NCBI RefSeq assembly: GCF_023101685.1
Contig: NZ_CP082164.1
Span: 8,494,001 to 8,558,000, forward strand
Source of the DNA: Bradyrhizobium sp. 186
Lineage (GTDB): Bacteria; Pseudomonadota; Alphaproteobacteria; Rhizobiales; Xanthobacteraceae
Length of the DNA: 64,000 nucleotides
Reading direction: 5' to 3'
Position numbers and translations under genes: made by a program. Shown here in pieces: positions 1-10,517 of the stretch. The stretch's first letter is position 1, and every line of letters starts with the position of its first letter. The notes under the pieces were generated by a model. It was not told the DNA's origin. It saw only the letters and a program-made list of their open reading frames with translations, and did no database searches.

Positions 1-84
1 ACCTGACGAACGAGTATTGAGAAGCTCATGTGAGCGCGTTGGAACAGAAATGATGTGGAAGTTTAGACCCGCGAGCGACTGAAG

Positions 85-213
85 ATTGATCTCGGCACCT
101 TGATTGAGCGCAACGCCGCGTTCGAACCCGATAAGCCGGCGATCCATTTCGAGGACGCGCCTCTAAAGCTTACGCTGCTTGCGGCGCATTCGAGCGGGGG
201 GCACGTGGTTTAA
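85..213 (+). pseudogene. N-terminal fragment of an AMP-forming acyl-CoA ligase (tentative)
   Basis: One frame reads IDLGTLIERNAAFEPDKPAI and then HFED before running into a stop at 211-213. This resembles the start of AMP-dependent acyl-CoA synthetases (an LGTLIERNA..PDKPAI pattern), but nothing of the adenylation core follows. It looks like a relic of about 40 codons in debris to the left of the IS630 element. The assignment rests on a short resemblance and is weak. Confidence 0.3.
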
Positions 214-577
214 AGGCCCGGGTCGACCGCTCCACGAGAAGCTCATCCGACTTCTTTCTGCCGAGGCGCTGCAAATCAAATGTGATAATTGAGGTAGAAC
301 ACAGTTGATCCGTCAGCTCAGGCTGGTCCCCAGAAAGCTTGCTCAAGAATCGGGACTTTGCCGCGGGCATCGATAAGAGAAGGGGCGCTCGGGACCAGCA
401 AACCGCCAGTTTCAATGGTACCGGCATGTGCTCCAGGCGGCTTGTTCACGCACGTGCGGGCTTTGCCTGGTCATAGTACCGCCGGTCCAAAGACATGCTT
501 GCGAGCGCGGAAAAACCCCCGGCGGAATGGTCGCCGAACCGAGCACTGACCTTCTGAGCCATATCGTCCGCGCGCTA

Positions 578-1617
578 GAGCGTTTTCCACATTCTGTGAA
601 TCGAGGGGATTCCCCTCGGGCTGCGAATAAGATTCGATAGCCTTCCCAAGCTGAGGAGGCTGCGATGGGATATTCGAACGATCTGCGAGTTCGAGTGATC
701 CAGGTAGTTGAGGGCGGTGCGGCGGCGCGGGCTGCTGCCCGCCAATTTGTTATTGGAGATTCGACGGCGATCCGCTGGGCCAAACGCTGGCGGGAGACCG
801 GAAGCTTTGAAGCCAAAACCAACAAGGGCCAGAGCCGTTCTCCGCTGAGGAAGCACGAGGAGTGGTTACTTGGGTTGGTGAAGCAGGAACCCGACCTGAC
901 ACTGGAGGAGATCCAGCGCCGTCTACTGGCGGAGCATCAACATAAGGCTGGGCTTGGTTCGGTCTGGCGGTTCTTCGACCGCCACGGAATCAGCTTCAAA
1001 AAAACGCCTGCGCGCGGCGGAGCAGGATCGGCCTGACGTCGCCGCAGCGCGGACGGCATGGGCTGAAAATCAACCCAAGCTTGATCCCGATCGCCTGGTC
1101 TTCATCGACGAAACCGGCACCTCAACCAACATGGTGCGACTGCGCGGTCGGGCGCCGCGCGGCGAGCGGCTGGTCAGTAAAGTCCCACATGGCCACTGGA
1201 AAACCACGACCTTTGTCGCGGGGCTGCGCACAAACGCGCTCACCGCCCCGTGCGTCATCGACGGCCCAATGAACGGCGATGCTTTCCTCGCCTATGTCGA
1301 GCAAATCCTGGTGCCGACCCTCAAACCAGGCGACATTGTCGTGATGGACAATCTAAGCTCCCACAAGCTGCCCGCGATACGCAAAGCGATCGAGGCCGCC
1401 GGCGCAAGCCTGCTCTATCTGCCGCCCTATTCGCCGGACTTCAATCCGATCGAACAGCTTTTTGCCAAACTCAAAGCCGCGCTACGAAAGGCCGCAGAAC
1501 GATCTGTGGAGCGCCTCTGGAACAGAATTGCCATTCTGCTCAACATTTTTCCGCCAGGCGAATGCGCCAACTACTTCCGCAATTCCGGATATGCTTCGCA
1601 TTAAGTGGAAAATGCTC
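578..1617 (+). mobile_element. IS630-family insertion sequence, about 1.04 kb
   Basis: The ends are imperfect inverted repeats: GAGCGTTTTCCAC at 578-590 on the left, and GAGCATTTTCCAC read inward from 1617 on the right. The similarity continues a few bases further inward (CTGTGAA versus ATGCGAA). TA flanks both ends (576-577 and 1618-1619), the target duplication typical of IS630/Tc1-mariner elements. The transposase frames at 665-1604 fill the inside. The sequence outside is gene debris, so the element seems to have landed in non-coding DNA. Confidence 0.85.
665..1604 (+). CDS. IS630-family transposase, two overlapping frames
   Basis: The first frame (665-1036) gives the helix-turn-helix half, starting [13 protein letters not shown]. 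The second (954-1604) gives the DDE catalytic half, with [17 protein letters not shown] and [11 protein letters not shown] carrying the three acidic residues. The frames meet at a run of seven A residues (about 993-999). With six A residues the reading would be the continuous [13 protein letters not shown] expected of the family, so a +1 shift is needed. This could be programmed slippage or a one-base insertion; I cannot tell which. It is enclosed by terminal repeats and a TA duplication. Confidence 0.82.
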
Positions 1618-1807
1618 TAGACGCACCATTGTTGTTGATTCCGTGGCCACTCGCGAGCAATGAACCGCCAGATGCTTTTCGCTACTGAATTCGTCGTCCG
1701 GAGCACATGGCGACACTGATCGTCGCGATAATCCCCTTGAGGTCCCATATAGCACCGGCCTCATTCATGCAGCGTTTTTCTGTGAACTCAAACAGCACAG
1801 AGTCAAT

Positions 1808-1973
1808 ATGCGCGCCTTCACTTTTGCTTGCCAGATCACCAACATGATTGTCCAGGGATGATAAGTACTGCGCGACAGAGAACGAATTTCAATGCTTTGT
1901 TTGCCCGGCTTGCTCGCGGTTGCACTGGATGAACAGCAAGACTGGAAAACTCTTAGGCAAGGACACGAAATGA
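1808..1973 (+). pseudogene. Small zinc-ribbon-like protein, frameshifted
   Basis: Starting at ATG 1808 the sequence reads MRAFTFACQITNMIVQG and meets a stop. One frame over it continues DDKYCATENEFQCFVCPACS, then RLHWMNSKTGKLLGKDTK and a stop at 1971-1973. The CxxC pair followed by RLHWMNSKTGKLLG is typical of short rhizobial proteins of unknown function that end in a C[PR]AC-R[LV]H-x-N-x-KTGK[LV]LG tail. The 166-nt length and the frame change near 1850 suggest a small indel broke the gene. The function of the family is not known to me. Confidence 0.4.
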
Positions 1974-2328
1974 GGGAAACTCGCTGGCTCAACGCGCGAG
2001 TTGACCACGCAGGGACTGTGGAACGCTTCTCGGCCAAACGGGTCTGCTTACCTCCCATCTGCGCCGCAATTTCATTAGTCGCACCCACCCAATAGAGAAA
2101 CGCCTGACGAAGGCTGAACGAAATCTTCCGGACTACAAACTTTCGTATAGTCCTTCAAAACCCTTTCGATGTGGAAGGTTACCTCCGTACAGTTGAGCGA
2201 TTGATGCAATGCCTATACAGAGTCCAGAACTCGGCAGTTCGAGAGCGTGACGCTTCCGCATTCGAAGAGGCCAGACGCGATTGACGTCGTCGATCGGGGA
2301 CCGACATTAGCCTGCGCAGAGCAACGAT

Positions 2329-3414
2329 TTGTCAAACCAAGAGAGCAAGCGGCGGGTCGCTCTGATCACCGGCGTGACGGGCCAGGACGGCGCCTACCTC
2401 GCCGAGCACCTGCTGGCGCTCGGCTATGTCGTGCACGGCATCAAGCGGCGCTCGTCCTCGTTCAACACCGCACGCGTGGACCATCTCTACCAGGACCCGC
2501 ATGTCGGCGACGTGCCGTTCCTGATGCATTACGGCGACATGACGGATTCGACCAATCTGATCCGCCTGGTGCAGCAGATCCGGCCGACCGAGATCTACAA
2601 TCTCGCAGCCCAGAGCCACGTCGCCGTCAGTTTCGAGAGCCCGGAATACACCGCCAATGCCGATGGGATCGGCGTACTGCGGCTGCTCGAGGCGATCCGC
2701 ATCCTCGGCATGGAGAAGGAGACCCGGTTCTACCAGGCCTCGACCTCCGAGCTCTACGGCCTCGTCCAGGAGATCCCGCAGAAGGAGACCACGCCGTTCT
2801 ATCCGCGTTCACCCTACGGCGTGGCGAAGCTCTACGGCTACTGGATCACGGTGAACTACCGCGAAGCCTACGGCATGTTCGCCAGTAACGGCATCCTGTT
2901 CAACCATGAGAGCCCGATCCGCGGCGAGACCTTCGTCACCCGCAAGGTCACGCGCGGCGTTGCGCGTATCGAGGTCGGGCTCGAACAGACGCTCTATCTC
3001 GGCAATCTCTCGGCCAAGCGCGACTGGGGCCATGCCAGGGATTATGTCGAGGGCATGCACATGATCCTCCAGGCCGACAAGCCCGACGATTTCGTGCTGG
3101 CGACCGGTGAGATGCGCTCGGTGCGCGAGATGGTCGAGCTGTCCTTTGCGCAGATTGGCCGCCGCATCGAATGGCGCGGCGCCGGCGTCGCCGAGACCGG
3201 CATCGATGCCAAGAGCGGCAAGACGGTGGTGAAGATCGACCCGACCTATTTCCGTCCGACTGAAGTCGATCTCCTCGTCGGCGACGCCAGCAAGGCGCAA
3301 CAGCTGCTCGGCTGGAAGCCGAAGCGCAGCTTTGCCCAGCTCGTCGAGGAGATGATGGCAAGCGATCTGGCGGAAGCAAAACGGGAGGCGGCCCATGGCA
3401 AACGCACCGTTTGA
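2329..3414 (+). CDS. noeL: GDP-mannose 4,6-dehydratase NoeL
   Basis: Converts GDP-mannose to GDP-4-keto-6-deoxymannose, the first step toward the GDP-fucose used by NodZ to fucosylate Nod factors. The 361-residue product is full length for the family. It has a Rossmann GxxGxxG nucleotide site near residues 15-21 (TGVTGQDG), the STSELYG segment and the short-chain-dehydrogenase YxxxK pair in [12 protein letters not shown]. The start appears to be TTG at 2329 (SNQESKRR follows), with no ATG nearer. It overlaps the nolK start by 20 bp, so the two are translationally linked. I see no nod box in the 200 bp upstream. Confidence 0.9.
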   Translation: MSNQESKRRVALITGVTGQDGAYLAEHLLALGYVVHGIKRRSSSFNTARVDHLYQDPHVGDVPFLMHYGDMTDSTNLIRLVQQIRPTEIYNLAAQSHVAVSFESPEYTANADGIGVLRLLEAIRILGMEKETRFYQASTSELYGLVQEIPQKETTPFYPRSPYGVAKLYGYWITVNYREAYGMFASNGILFNHESPIRGETFVTRKVTRGVARIEVGLEQTLYLGNLSAKRDWGHARDYVEGMHMILQADKPDDFVLATGEMRSVREMVELSFAQIGRRIEWRGAGVAETGIDAKSGKTVVKIDPTYFRPTEVDLLVGDASKAQQLLGWKPKRSFAQLVEEMMASDLAEAKREAAHGKRTV

Positions 3415-4372
3415 GCTGAAGGGCAAAAGCGTCTACGTCGCAGGTCATCGCGGCATGGTCGGCAGCGCGCTGGTGCGCCGGCTCGCGCGGGAAGACGTGC
3501 AGCTCGTCACGGTCGACCGGCGCGAGATCGATCTCTGCAACCAGGCAGCCGTGTTCGACTGGTTCGCGAAAACGCGGCCGCAAGTGATCTTCCTCGCCGC
3601 CGCAAAAGTCGGCGGCATCGTTGCCAACAACACGCTGCGCGCCGAGTTCATCTACGACAACATCGCGATTGCCGTGAACGTGATCCAGGCCGCGGCATCA
3701 AAACGGTGCCGAAAAGCTGATGTTTTTGGGCTCGTCCTGCATCTATCCGAAGCTGGCCGCACAGCCGCTGCGCGAGGATTCGGTGCTATCAGGCCCGCTC
3801 GAGCCGACCAACGAGCCCTATGCGATCGCCAAGATCGCCGGCATCAAGATGGCGGAAGCCTATCGCAGCCAGTATGGCAGCGACTTCATCAGCGTGATGC
3901 CGACCAATCTCTATGGCCGCGGCGACAATTATCATCCCGAACTGAGCCATGTCGTTGCCGCGCTGATCGCCGCTTCCACGAGGCGAAGGTCGCGGGCGCA
4001 AGGAGTGTCGCCGTGTGGGGCACCGGCACGCCACGGCGCGAGTTCCTTTATGTTGACGACATGGCGGATGCCTGCGTGCACCTGATGAAGAGCTATTCGG
4101 GACCGGAGCTGATCAATATCGGCACAGGCGAGGACATCACCATCGCCGAGTTCGCCCGAGTCGTCGCCGAGGTCGTCGGCTACAGCGGCGAGATCGCCTT
4201 CGACACCTCGCGCCCCGACGGCACGCCGCGCAAGCTGCTCGACGTCAGCCATCTCGCAAGCCTCGGCTGGCGCGCGAGGACATGGCTTGTAGATGGAATG
4301 CGGCAGACCTACCAGGCCTTCTTGGCGGTATCGGGTACATCGGACAAAACGAGAGACTCATGCAGCTGCTAA
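3395..4372 (+). pseudogene. nolK: GDP-fucose synthase NolK, two compensating frameshifts
   Basis: The family enzyme epimerises and reduces GDP-4-keto-6-deoxymannose to GDP-fucose. The 5' part is in one frame ([32 protein letters not shown]). At an AAAA run near 3703-3706 the homology jumps to the +1 frame ([42 protein letters not shown]). At about 3975 it returns to the first frame ([36 protein letters not shown]). The second junction is explained by one missing C in CTGATC(C)GCCGC. The catalytic YxxxK lies in the out-of-frame block, so the encoded protein should be inactive unless these are sequencing errors. Confidence 0.85.
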
Positions 4373-4591
4373 CTGCTGAGGGCGCTCATTGTGCGATTGC
4401 CAGAAAGTTGCTTTAGGATCTTCCAACGAATTCGACAGGACTCCACGTGTTGCTTGGAGCTCGCGCACCTCCGGGTGCCGCGTGCCCGATGGAGGGCAGG
4501 CACGGCTAGACTGGCCGATAACTATAGCGAGCGAATTGGTCAGGCGCGCCTTGCGGGACGCTCTGTTTTGAACTTGAGGTAAACTGATTAA

Positions 4592-6418
4592 ATGTGCGGA
4601 ATTGTCGGCATCTTGGGGCGCGGTCCGGTCGCGGATCGTCTCATCGATTCACTGAAGCGACTGGAATATCGCGGCTATGACTCAGCGGGCATTGGAACGC
4701 TCAAAGGAAACCATATCGAGCTTCGACGCGCCGAGGGCAAGCTGAGGAACCTTGAGACACGCGTTCGCTGCCATCCGCTCTCAGGCCATGTCGGGATTGG
4801 GCACACGCGCTGGGCTACTCATGGCAAGCCGACGGAGCACAATGCTCATCCGCATGCAACGGACAATGTTGCAGTCGTCCATAACGGCATAATCGAGAAT
4901 TTCCGCGAGCTGCGAGCGGAGCTAAAACAGCATGGCGCCTGTTTCGCCTCTGAAACAGACACCGAGGTGGTGACGCATCTCATCGACTTTTATCTGAAAG
5001 ATGGCTGCTCGCCGCAGGAGGCAGTAAAAGCGTCGCTGCCGCGGCTAGTCGGCGCGTTTGCGCTTGCAATCCTGTTCAAGGGTCAACACGACCTCATGAT
5101 CGGTGCGCGCAAGGGCTCACCGCTCGCGATCGGGCATGGCGAAGGCGAAATGTATCTCGGATCGGATGCTATCGCGCTCGCGCCCCTTACCGGCTTGATC
5201 ACCTACCTTGAGGACGGCGATTGGGCTGTGCTCAACCGCAACTTCAGCGTGGTCTACGACGCACAAGGCACAATTGTCCGCCGGGAGGTGATGAAATCTG
5301 GCGCGTCGTCGGTTCTCGTCGAGAAAGCAAACTACCGCCACTTCATGGCGAAGGAAATCCACGAACAGCCAGAGGTGATCGGGCAGACGCTGGCGCATTA
5401 CGTCGATATCGCCACCGAGAGCGTGGCACTGCCGCAGGAGCTTCCGTTCGACTTCAACGAGATCGGACATATCTCGATCACGGCTTGCGGTACGGCAGGT
5501 TACGCCGGCCATATCGCCAAATACTGGTTCGAGCGGCTGGCTCGTATTCCGGTCGAGCTCGATGTCGCCTCCGAATTTCGCTATCGTGAGGCGCCGATGC
5601 GCAAGGGAGATCTTGCTATCTTCATCTCGCAGTCCGGCGAGACGGCCGATACGCTGGCCGCGCTCCGCTATGCCAAATCGCAAGGCCTGCATACCCTCTC
5701 GATCGTGAACGTACTGAGTTCGACCATTGCGCGCGAAAGCCGGACAGTGTTGCAGACACTCGCCGGACCTGAAATCGGCGTTGCCTCGACCAAGGCGTTC
5801 ACATGCCAGCTGGTCGTCCTGGCGGCGCTTGCGGTCGCTGCTGGCAAGGCGCGCGGTGAATTGCCGGAGAGCGACGAGGTCGATCTCGTGCGAGCGCTGA
5901 TCGAAATTCCGCGGCTAGTTACAGCGGCGCTTGCCAGCGAGCTGCAGATCGAGAAACTCGCACGCGACATCGCCAAATCGCGTGACGTGCTATATCTTGG
6001 TCGCGGCACGTCGTTTCCACTGGCCCTGGAGGGGGCACTGAAGCTGAAGGAGATCTCCTATATTCACGCCGAGGGCTATGCGGCCGGAGAGCTCAAGCAC
6101 GGCCCGATCGCCTTGATCGACGAGAGCGTTCCCGTAATCGTCATTGCTCCCTGCGACCGGGTGTTCGAAAAGACCATCTCGAACATGCAGGAGGTCGCCG
6201 CACGCGGCGGCAAGATTATCTTGATAACGGACGCTCGGGGAGCCGCAGAGGTATCCATGGATTCACTCGCGACGATTGTGCTGCCGGAGATGGGCACGAC
6301 ATTTACGTCGATTGTCTATGCGATTCCGGTGCAGCTTCTGGCCTACCACACGGCCATCCTGATGGGCACGGACGTCGACCAACCCCGAAATCTCGCGAAA
6401 TCGGTAACCGTCGAATAA
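4592..6418 (+). CDS. nodM: Glutamine-fructose-6-phosphate aminotransferase NodM
   Basis: Makes glucosamine-6-phosphate from fructose-6-phosphate and glutamine, supplying the chitooligosaccharide backbone. The 608-residue protein starts MCGIVGI, with Cys2 as the glutaminase nucleophile. GHTRWATHG and VVHNGIIEN follow in the class-II amidotransferase domain. Two SIS isomerase domains carry FISQSGETADT and LYLGRGTSFPLALEGALKLKEISYIHAEGY. The terminus NLAKSVTVE is the usual GlmS ending. Its place next to noeL-nolK in a nodulation region supports NodM over housekeeping GlmS. No nod box is visible in the 219 bp upstream. Confidence 0.88.
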   Translation: MCGIVGILGRGPVADRLIDSLKRLEYRGYDSAGIGTLKGNHIELRRAEGKLRNLETRVRCHPLSGHVGIGHTRWATHGKPTEHNAHPHATDNVAVVHNGIIENFRELRAELKQHGACFASETDTEVVTHLIDFYLKDGCSPQEAVKASLPRLVGAFALAILFKGQHDLMIGARKGSPLAIGHGEGEMYLGSDAIALAPLTGLITYLEDGDWAVLNRNFSVVYDAQGTIVRREVMKSGASSVLVEKANYRHFMAKEIHEQPEVIGQTLAHYVDIATESVALPQELPFDFNEIGHISITACGTAGYAGHIAKYWFERLARIPVELDVASEFRYREAPMRKGDLAIFISQSGETADTLAALRYAKSQGLHTLSIVNVLSSTIARESRTVLQTLAGPEIGVASTKAFTCQLVVLAALAVAAGKARGELPESDEVDLVRALIEIPRLVTAALASELQIEKLARDIAKSRDVLYLGRGTSFPLALEGALKLKEISYIHAEGYAAGELKHGPIALIDESVPVIVIAPCDRVFEKTISNMQEVAARGGKIILITDARGAAEVSMDSLATIVLPEMGTTFTSIVYAIPVQLLAYHTAILMGTDVDQPRNLAKSVTVE

Positions 6419-6568
6419 GGCAAGGTGACGCGACCTGGAATTGTCGTGGTCAGATTCCGAATGCGCACAAGCCTCGGTCAGATCGAATTACGATGTGCCG
6501 CCCGGCTCCTGGCCCGATGCCACCGCATGGTTTGTGCCGGTTCATAGCCCTTACGGAGGCTGAAACTC

Positions 6569-6682
6569 ATGTGCAAAATCTACGGCCAATCAGGTTGCGA
6601 GGCTGGCATGGCGTTGCCTCCGGCAAGCAAGGAGTCGCGTATGGCTTATCACGGCATTCCGATTGCTTGGACCTGGTCATAA
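6569..6682 (+). CDS. Possible 37-residue small protein
   Basis: ATG at 6569 follows a good Shine-Dalgarno (GGAGG at about 6555-6559) and opens a 37-codon frame starting MCKIYGQSGCEAGMALPP. I recognise no family. The ribosome site is the only support, and the surrounding kilobase holds no other convincing gene. Confidence 0.22.
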   Translation: MCKIYGQSGCEAGMALPPASKESRMAYHGIPIAWTWS

Positions 6683-7402
6683 TTCGTGACGAACATCCAG
6701 GTTTTTCATACGGCGTGGAAGCCAGATGAACCTGTTCGATTGATCCAAACGAATGCCCGTTATCGCTGAGGAGGCCCGCTATGTTCCTCCCCCTCAGCGC
6801 GGGTTTTGGACCGCATTCGGACCGCAGCGCCCCTGAAGTACGAGGCGCGCCTCGCTTCGAAGGACAACGTGGCACTTGCCGAGCATGGCGATCGGCGCTA
6901 TCGGACGGGCTCGATCGCCAGCACGCTTACCAAATCTTTTCCGTCAAACCTCAGGTTAACTTGAGCAATATCGAGGCCAAATCGCTGGACATCGTGTGAG
7001 ATGCTAACGCACCTCGGCCCCAATCGCAGGCTCGCGAGCTGTTCTAGCACGACAATCTCACGGAGCTCTTCCCTGCCGCTCGTATGCCATGCATCTCGCC
7101 CTTCCTTTTCATTGCATGTCGGTGCGCTCAATGAGAAATTCGGCCACGCCACAGACAACAACCTTGTCACCGAGAATTGCCCGAGGTTTCAGTAGCTTGA
7201 CAGTCACTCCAGCGGCGCGAGCGGAATAACGCCCGAAAAACTGTGCGAGTTTGCGGCAATTGCCGAAAATATGCCGGAAACGTCAGGCGCTTACGGGTTG
7301 GTCGATAGCGCCCTGATGGCAGATTCGCGGCCATGAAACTGCACTCGGCTGGCGTGAGATTTTCTCCGGAACCGGCCATTTCAAACCGAGAGGAAACTCG
7401 CC
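6683..7402. other. Gene-free stretch between nodM and the MFS gene
   Basis: Open frames here are short, overlap on both strands and show no family resemblance. I found no nod box, no clear sigma-54 promoter and no repeat. The last 20 bp contain the GAGAGGAAA ribosome site of the MFS gene. Confidence 0.5.
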
Positions 7403-8752
7403 ATGTCACCAGCGTCCATCGCGCATGCGTCAAATGCCAAATCGCGCATTGGCGCCATCTTACGTGCGACGAGCGGCAACTTCCTCGAGCAGTTCGACTT
7501 CTTCTTGTTCGGGTTCTACGCCAGTGCCATCGGAAACGCGTTCTTTCCATCAGGAAGCGAAACCGCTTCACTGCTTAACACCTTCGGTGTGTTCTGGCTG
7601 GGGGCCTTGATGCGACCTGTTGGCGCGATTGTGCTTGGAGCCTATATTGACCAGATTGGCCGTCGGCAAGGCCTGATCATCACGCTTTCGATCATGGCTA
7701 TTGGCACCGTCATCATCGCCTTTTGTCCCGGCTATGCAACAATCGGCATTGCCGCACCCGCCATCGTGCTGTTCGGACGGCTGTTGCAAGGCTTTTCTGC
7801 CGGCGTTGAGGTTGGCGGCGTTTCCGTCTACCTCTCCGAGATTGCCACTCCGGGCAACCGCGGCTTTTACACATCGTTTCAGTCCTCGAGCCAGCAGGTT
7901 GCGATCTTTGTCGCGGCTCTTATCGGATATTTTTTGAGCGAAGCACTTCCGGCCGAAATGGTTGCCGCCTGGGGCTGGCGGATCCCATTCTTCCTTGGCT
8001 GCTTGATCGTTCCGCTTATCTTCTTCCTGCGCCGGACGCTGGAGGAAACTCCGGAGTTTCTGGTCATGAAGACCCACCCAACGGCCCGCGAAGTCTTTGC
8101 CTCCACAGTTGCGAACTGGCGCATTGTCATTCTCGGCATGATGATCGCGATGCTGACGACCACGACCTTCTATTTCGTCACAGTGTACACGCCTACGTTC
8201 GGCAAGCACGTATTGCAGCTGTCCTCGCAGAACACGCTCTTGGTGACGCTTTTGGTCGCCGTGACGAACTTCATCTGGAACCCAATTGGCGGCGCGATTT
8301 CTGACAGAATCGGTCGGAAGCCGGTCTTGCTGACCATTGCCGGCCTTGCCTTGGTGACTGTATATCCGGCGTTGTCTTGGCTTGTGACCGACCCAAGCTT
8401 TGGCAAGATGCTGGTAGTGGAGATGATGTTCTCGTTCTACTTTGGCACCTATAGCGGCGCCATGTTGGGCGCTCTGGTCGAAATCGTGCCGAAGCACGTT
8501 CGCACAACCTGCTTTTCTTTGGCCTTCGCACTCGCCGCAGCTCTCTTTGGCACCTTTACGCCGCTCGCATCGACTTGGCTGATTGATCGAACCGACGACA
8601 AGGCTTCACCGGGTTTCTGGTTGATGTTTGCAGCTTTGCTCGGCATTATCGCCGCACTCACGATTTATCCAGGAAACACCAAGAGAGTTGCGAAGCTGTC
8701 GCGACCCGAGCGGTCTAACCGGGCCGTAAGCGCGCAATTTACCACGCATTAG
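7403..8752 (+). CDS. MFS carboxylate:proton symporter-like transporter
   Basis: A 449-residue inner-membrane protein with about twelve hydrophobic segments. It belongs to the metabolite:H+ symporter branch of the major facilitator superfamily (citrate, ketoglutarate, tricarballylate permeases). Supporting features are [18 protein letters not shown] at the N-terminus, the loop 2-3 motif [37 protein letters not shown], and the second-half repeat [24 protein letters not shown] site precedes the ATG. It converges on fixA and is not clearly in an operon. The substrate cannot be read from sequence; a di- or tricarboxylate is the family expectation. Confidence 0.78.
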   Translation: MSPASIAHASNAKSRIGAILRATSGNFLEQFDFFLFGFYASAIGNAFFPSGSETASLLNTFGVFWLGALMRPVGAIVLGAYIDQIGRRQGLIITLSIMAIGTVIIAFCPGYATIGIAAPAIVLFGRLLQGFSAGVEVGGVSVYLSEIATPGNRGFYTSFQSSSQQVAIFVAALIGYFLSEALPAEMVAAWGWRIPFFLGCLIVPLIFFLRRTLEETPEFLVMKTHPTAREVFASTVANWRIVILGMMIAMLTTTTFYFVTVYTPTFGKHVLQLSSQNTLLVTLLVAVTNFIWNPIGGAISDRIGRKPVLLTIAGLALVTVYPALSWLVTDPSFGKMLVVEMMFSFYFGTYSGAMLGALVEIVPKHVRTTCFSLAFALAAALFGTFTPLASTWLIDRTDDKASPGFWLMFAALLGIIAALTIYPGNTKRVAKLSRPERSNRAVSAQFTTH

Positions 8753-9007
8753 CAGCGCGCCCACGGGGACCTTCACGTCCAAGACTGAACTGAACGGGGT
8801 GCGTGGCGGTCCTTGCGGTGATCTCACGGTGGTCCGCGTGCCACTCTGCGGGTCGCGGCTCTTCCTATGCAATATCGAGCAGTATCGGGACGAGCCGTCG
8901 CTGATGTTGACCGGGAATGGCTGAGCACTACCGCCACGCTCGATTCGTTCTGTGGTCGAGCGGCGCGATGATAATGCTCGCACTTTGCGCTTACTTGAAA
9001 CACGGCA

Positions 9008-9045
9008 GAGCTCGCGCGAGGGAGATACATCCCTCGCGCGAGCTC
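9008..9045. repeat. Perfect 16-bp inverted repeat, 6-nt loop
   Basis: GAGCTCGCGCGAGGGA (9008-9023) is followed by GATACA and then its exact reverse complement (9030-9045). It sits between the converging MFS gene and fixA. No T-run follows on either strand, so it is not a textbook intrinsic terminator. It could be an RNA hairpin ending both transcripts or a protein site. Confidence 0.6.
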
Positions 9046-9238
9046 CACGTGCGCTGCCAAGCAAACTTAACGGGCACGTCTTGAGGCTGCATGAATTCCC
9101 CAGTGGACCGGTGTATCGCAGCTCGCCAAACCTTAGCGAGCGGTCGAAAAGCTTGAATCGTGCCTGGTGCACCGAGCGACGGGCCAATGCATGACCACGA
9201 CCCAGGCCATCGCTGGCTCCGCTCGATCAGCCGCGACT

Positions 9239-10105
9239 TCACGCACTGCTAGTTTGCGCGGATGAGGTACCGCGCGCAAGCTGTGCGAGCTCCGTCTCGA
9301 GCGTAGGGTTGCGTTTGAACATGGCGTCGATCAACGCTTGCGCCGGCTGCTCGGCCGCTTCCACCCACGTCGCCTTCTCCGCTCGTGCGGAGGGCGCGAA
9401 GACACGCTTGACGACGGTCGGCGACCCCCTCAGACCGCATTTGGCCATGTCATCCACGCCGGCAGTTTGAGCGCTCCATTTTACGATTGAGGCACGGGCC
9501 GCACGCAAGGCATCGATCATTGCACCGCGGCGAATTTGATTGCTTGCCTCTAACATGCTGACGAGACAAGGAAGCTTGGAACGCAGCACCTGGACTCCTC
9601 CTTCGCAGCGCCGTTCCGCATCGATCGTGCGTACTTTGAAGTCCAACGCTTTGATTGTGGAAACATAAGTAAGCTGCTGGACCCCGAGCCTCTTCGCAAT
9701 GCCAGGTCCCACCTGCGCCGTATCGCCGTCGATAGTCTGCTTGCCAGTGAATATGACGTCTGGTGGGCCATATTCCTTCCCGATATTGCGAATCGCGCAC
9801 GCCAGCGCGTAACTCGTCGCCAGCGTATCGGAGCCCGCGAAACTACGATCAGTGAGCAGGACAGCACGATCGGCACCAAATGTCAGCGCCTTTCGGAGAG
9901 ATTCTTCGGCCGACGGCGGCCCCATTGTCAGAACAGTGATTTCGCCGCCGAACTTGTCTCGTAGCTCGAGCGCAGCTTCCAGTGCGAACAGATCATATGG
10001 GTTGATGATTGTCGGCACGCCCTGACGCATGATCGTATTCGTGACAGGATGCACGCGGATTTGTGCGGAGTCGGGGACCTGTTTGATGCAGACGATGCTG
10101 TGCAT
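9239..10105 (-). CDS. fixA: Electron-transfer flavoprotein beta-type subunit FixA
   Basis: One subunit of the FixAB electron-bifurcating flavoprotein that, with FixC and FixX, delivers electrons for nitrogenase. The 288-residue protein starts MHSIVCIKQVPDSAQIRVHP and has the EtfB-type segments INPYDLFALEAALELRDKFG, LTMGPPSAEESLRKAL and GKQTIDGDTAQVGPGIAKRL. It lies 412 bp downstream of nifA in the same direction but has its own sigma-54 promoter 40 bp before the ATG. fixB, fixC and fixX are not in this window. Confidence 0.9.
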   Translation of the reverse strand: MHSIVCIKQVPDSAQIRVHPVTNTIMRQGVPTIINPYDLFALEAALELRDKFGGEITVLTMGPPSAEESLRKALTFGADRAVLLTDRSFAGSDTLATSYALACAIRNIGKEYGPPDVIFTGKQTIDGDTAQVGPGIAKRLGVQQLTYVSTIKALDFKVRTIDAERRCEGGVQVLRSKLPCLVSMLEASNQIRRGAMIDALRAARASIVKWSAQTAGVDDMAKCGLRGSPTVVKRVFAPSARAEKATWVEAAEQPAQALIDAMFKRNPTLETELAQLARGTSSAQTSSA

Positions 10106-10143
10106 ATGCTTCTCCTAAGATGTTGAGCAGGCTCCCCACGAAT

Positions 10144-10159
10144 AGCAACTGTCATACCA
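10144..10159 (-). promoter_or_regulatory. Sigma-54 (-24/-12) promoter of fixA
   Basis: Read on the minus strand this is TGGTATGACAGTTGCT, with the required GG-N10-GC spacing and a good match to TGGCACG-N4-TTGCT. It ends about 38 bp before the fixA ATG. NifA is the expected activator in this family of promoters, and its gene is next door. Confidence 0.75.
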
Positions 10160-10219
10160 CCCCAGGCATTTCGCCGATGAGGGACGAATGCAATGGCTGG
10201 CGACTGACGGTGAGACCGT

Positions 10220-10235
10220 TGTCGGGACTGCGACG
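10220..10235 (-). promoter_or_regulatory. Near-consensus NifA upstream activator site
   Basis: The plus strand reads TGT-N10-ACG, one mismatch from the NifA site TGT-N10-ACA. It lies about 60 bp upstream of the fixA -24 element, a normal distance for activation by looping. No better TGT-N10-ACA match was seen between fixA and nifA. Confidence 0.4.
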
Positions 10236-10517
10236 GGCTGCGCAAAGCGGACGTGATCTCTGTCTGATCTGAGTCGCGCCATAAACGGCGCGGCCGCGAT
10301 CTTGCGCTAGTTCGACACCTAATCATTTCTCATAGGGCGAATACATTGCAAGCAGACGATGACCAGGACGCGAAGAGGGCTTACGCTTCCCGGCATGGCC
10401 ACCCCCAAGCAGAGCACATCGGTTTCGTATCCGCTTCATGGACCAGAGTACCGCCTCTTGCGCACGCTCTCCTACCGCGCCCGGGCGAGCGAGAGAGACG
10501 CGAGCCCGACTTTTTAT

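Noticed and set aside
9120..9165. A possible type III secretion tts box (GGTCGAAAAGCTTG)
   Set aside because: Only a short stretch resembles the TCGAAAGCT core, the flanking parts do not match and no effector gene follows.
9151..9180. A sixth NolA-box-like start (GCTTGAATCGTGCC)
   Set aside because: Only the first eight bases match; the ACGT core, CGTCA and TTGTA parts are absent.
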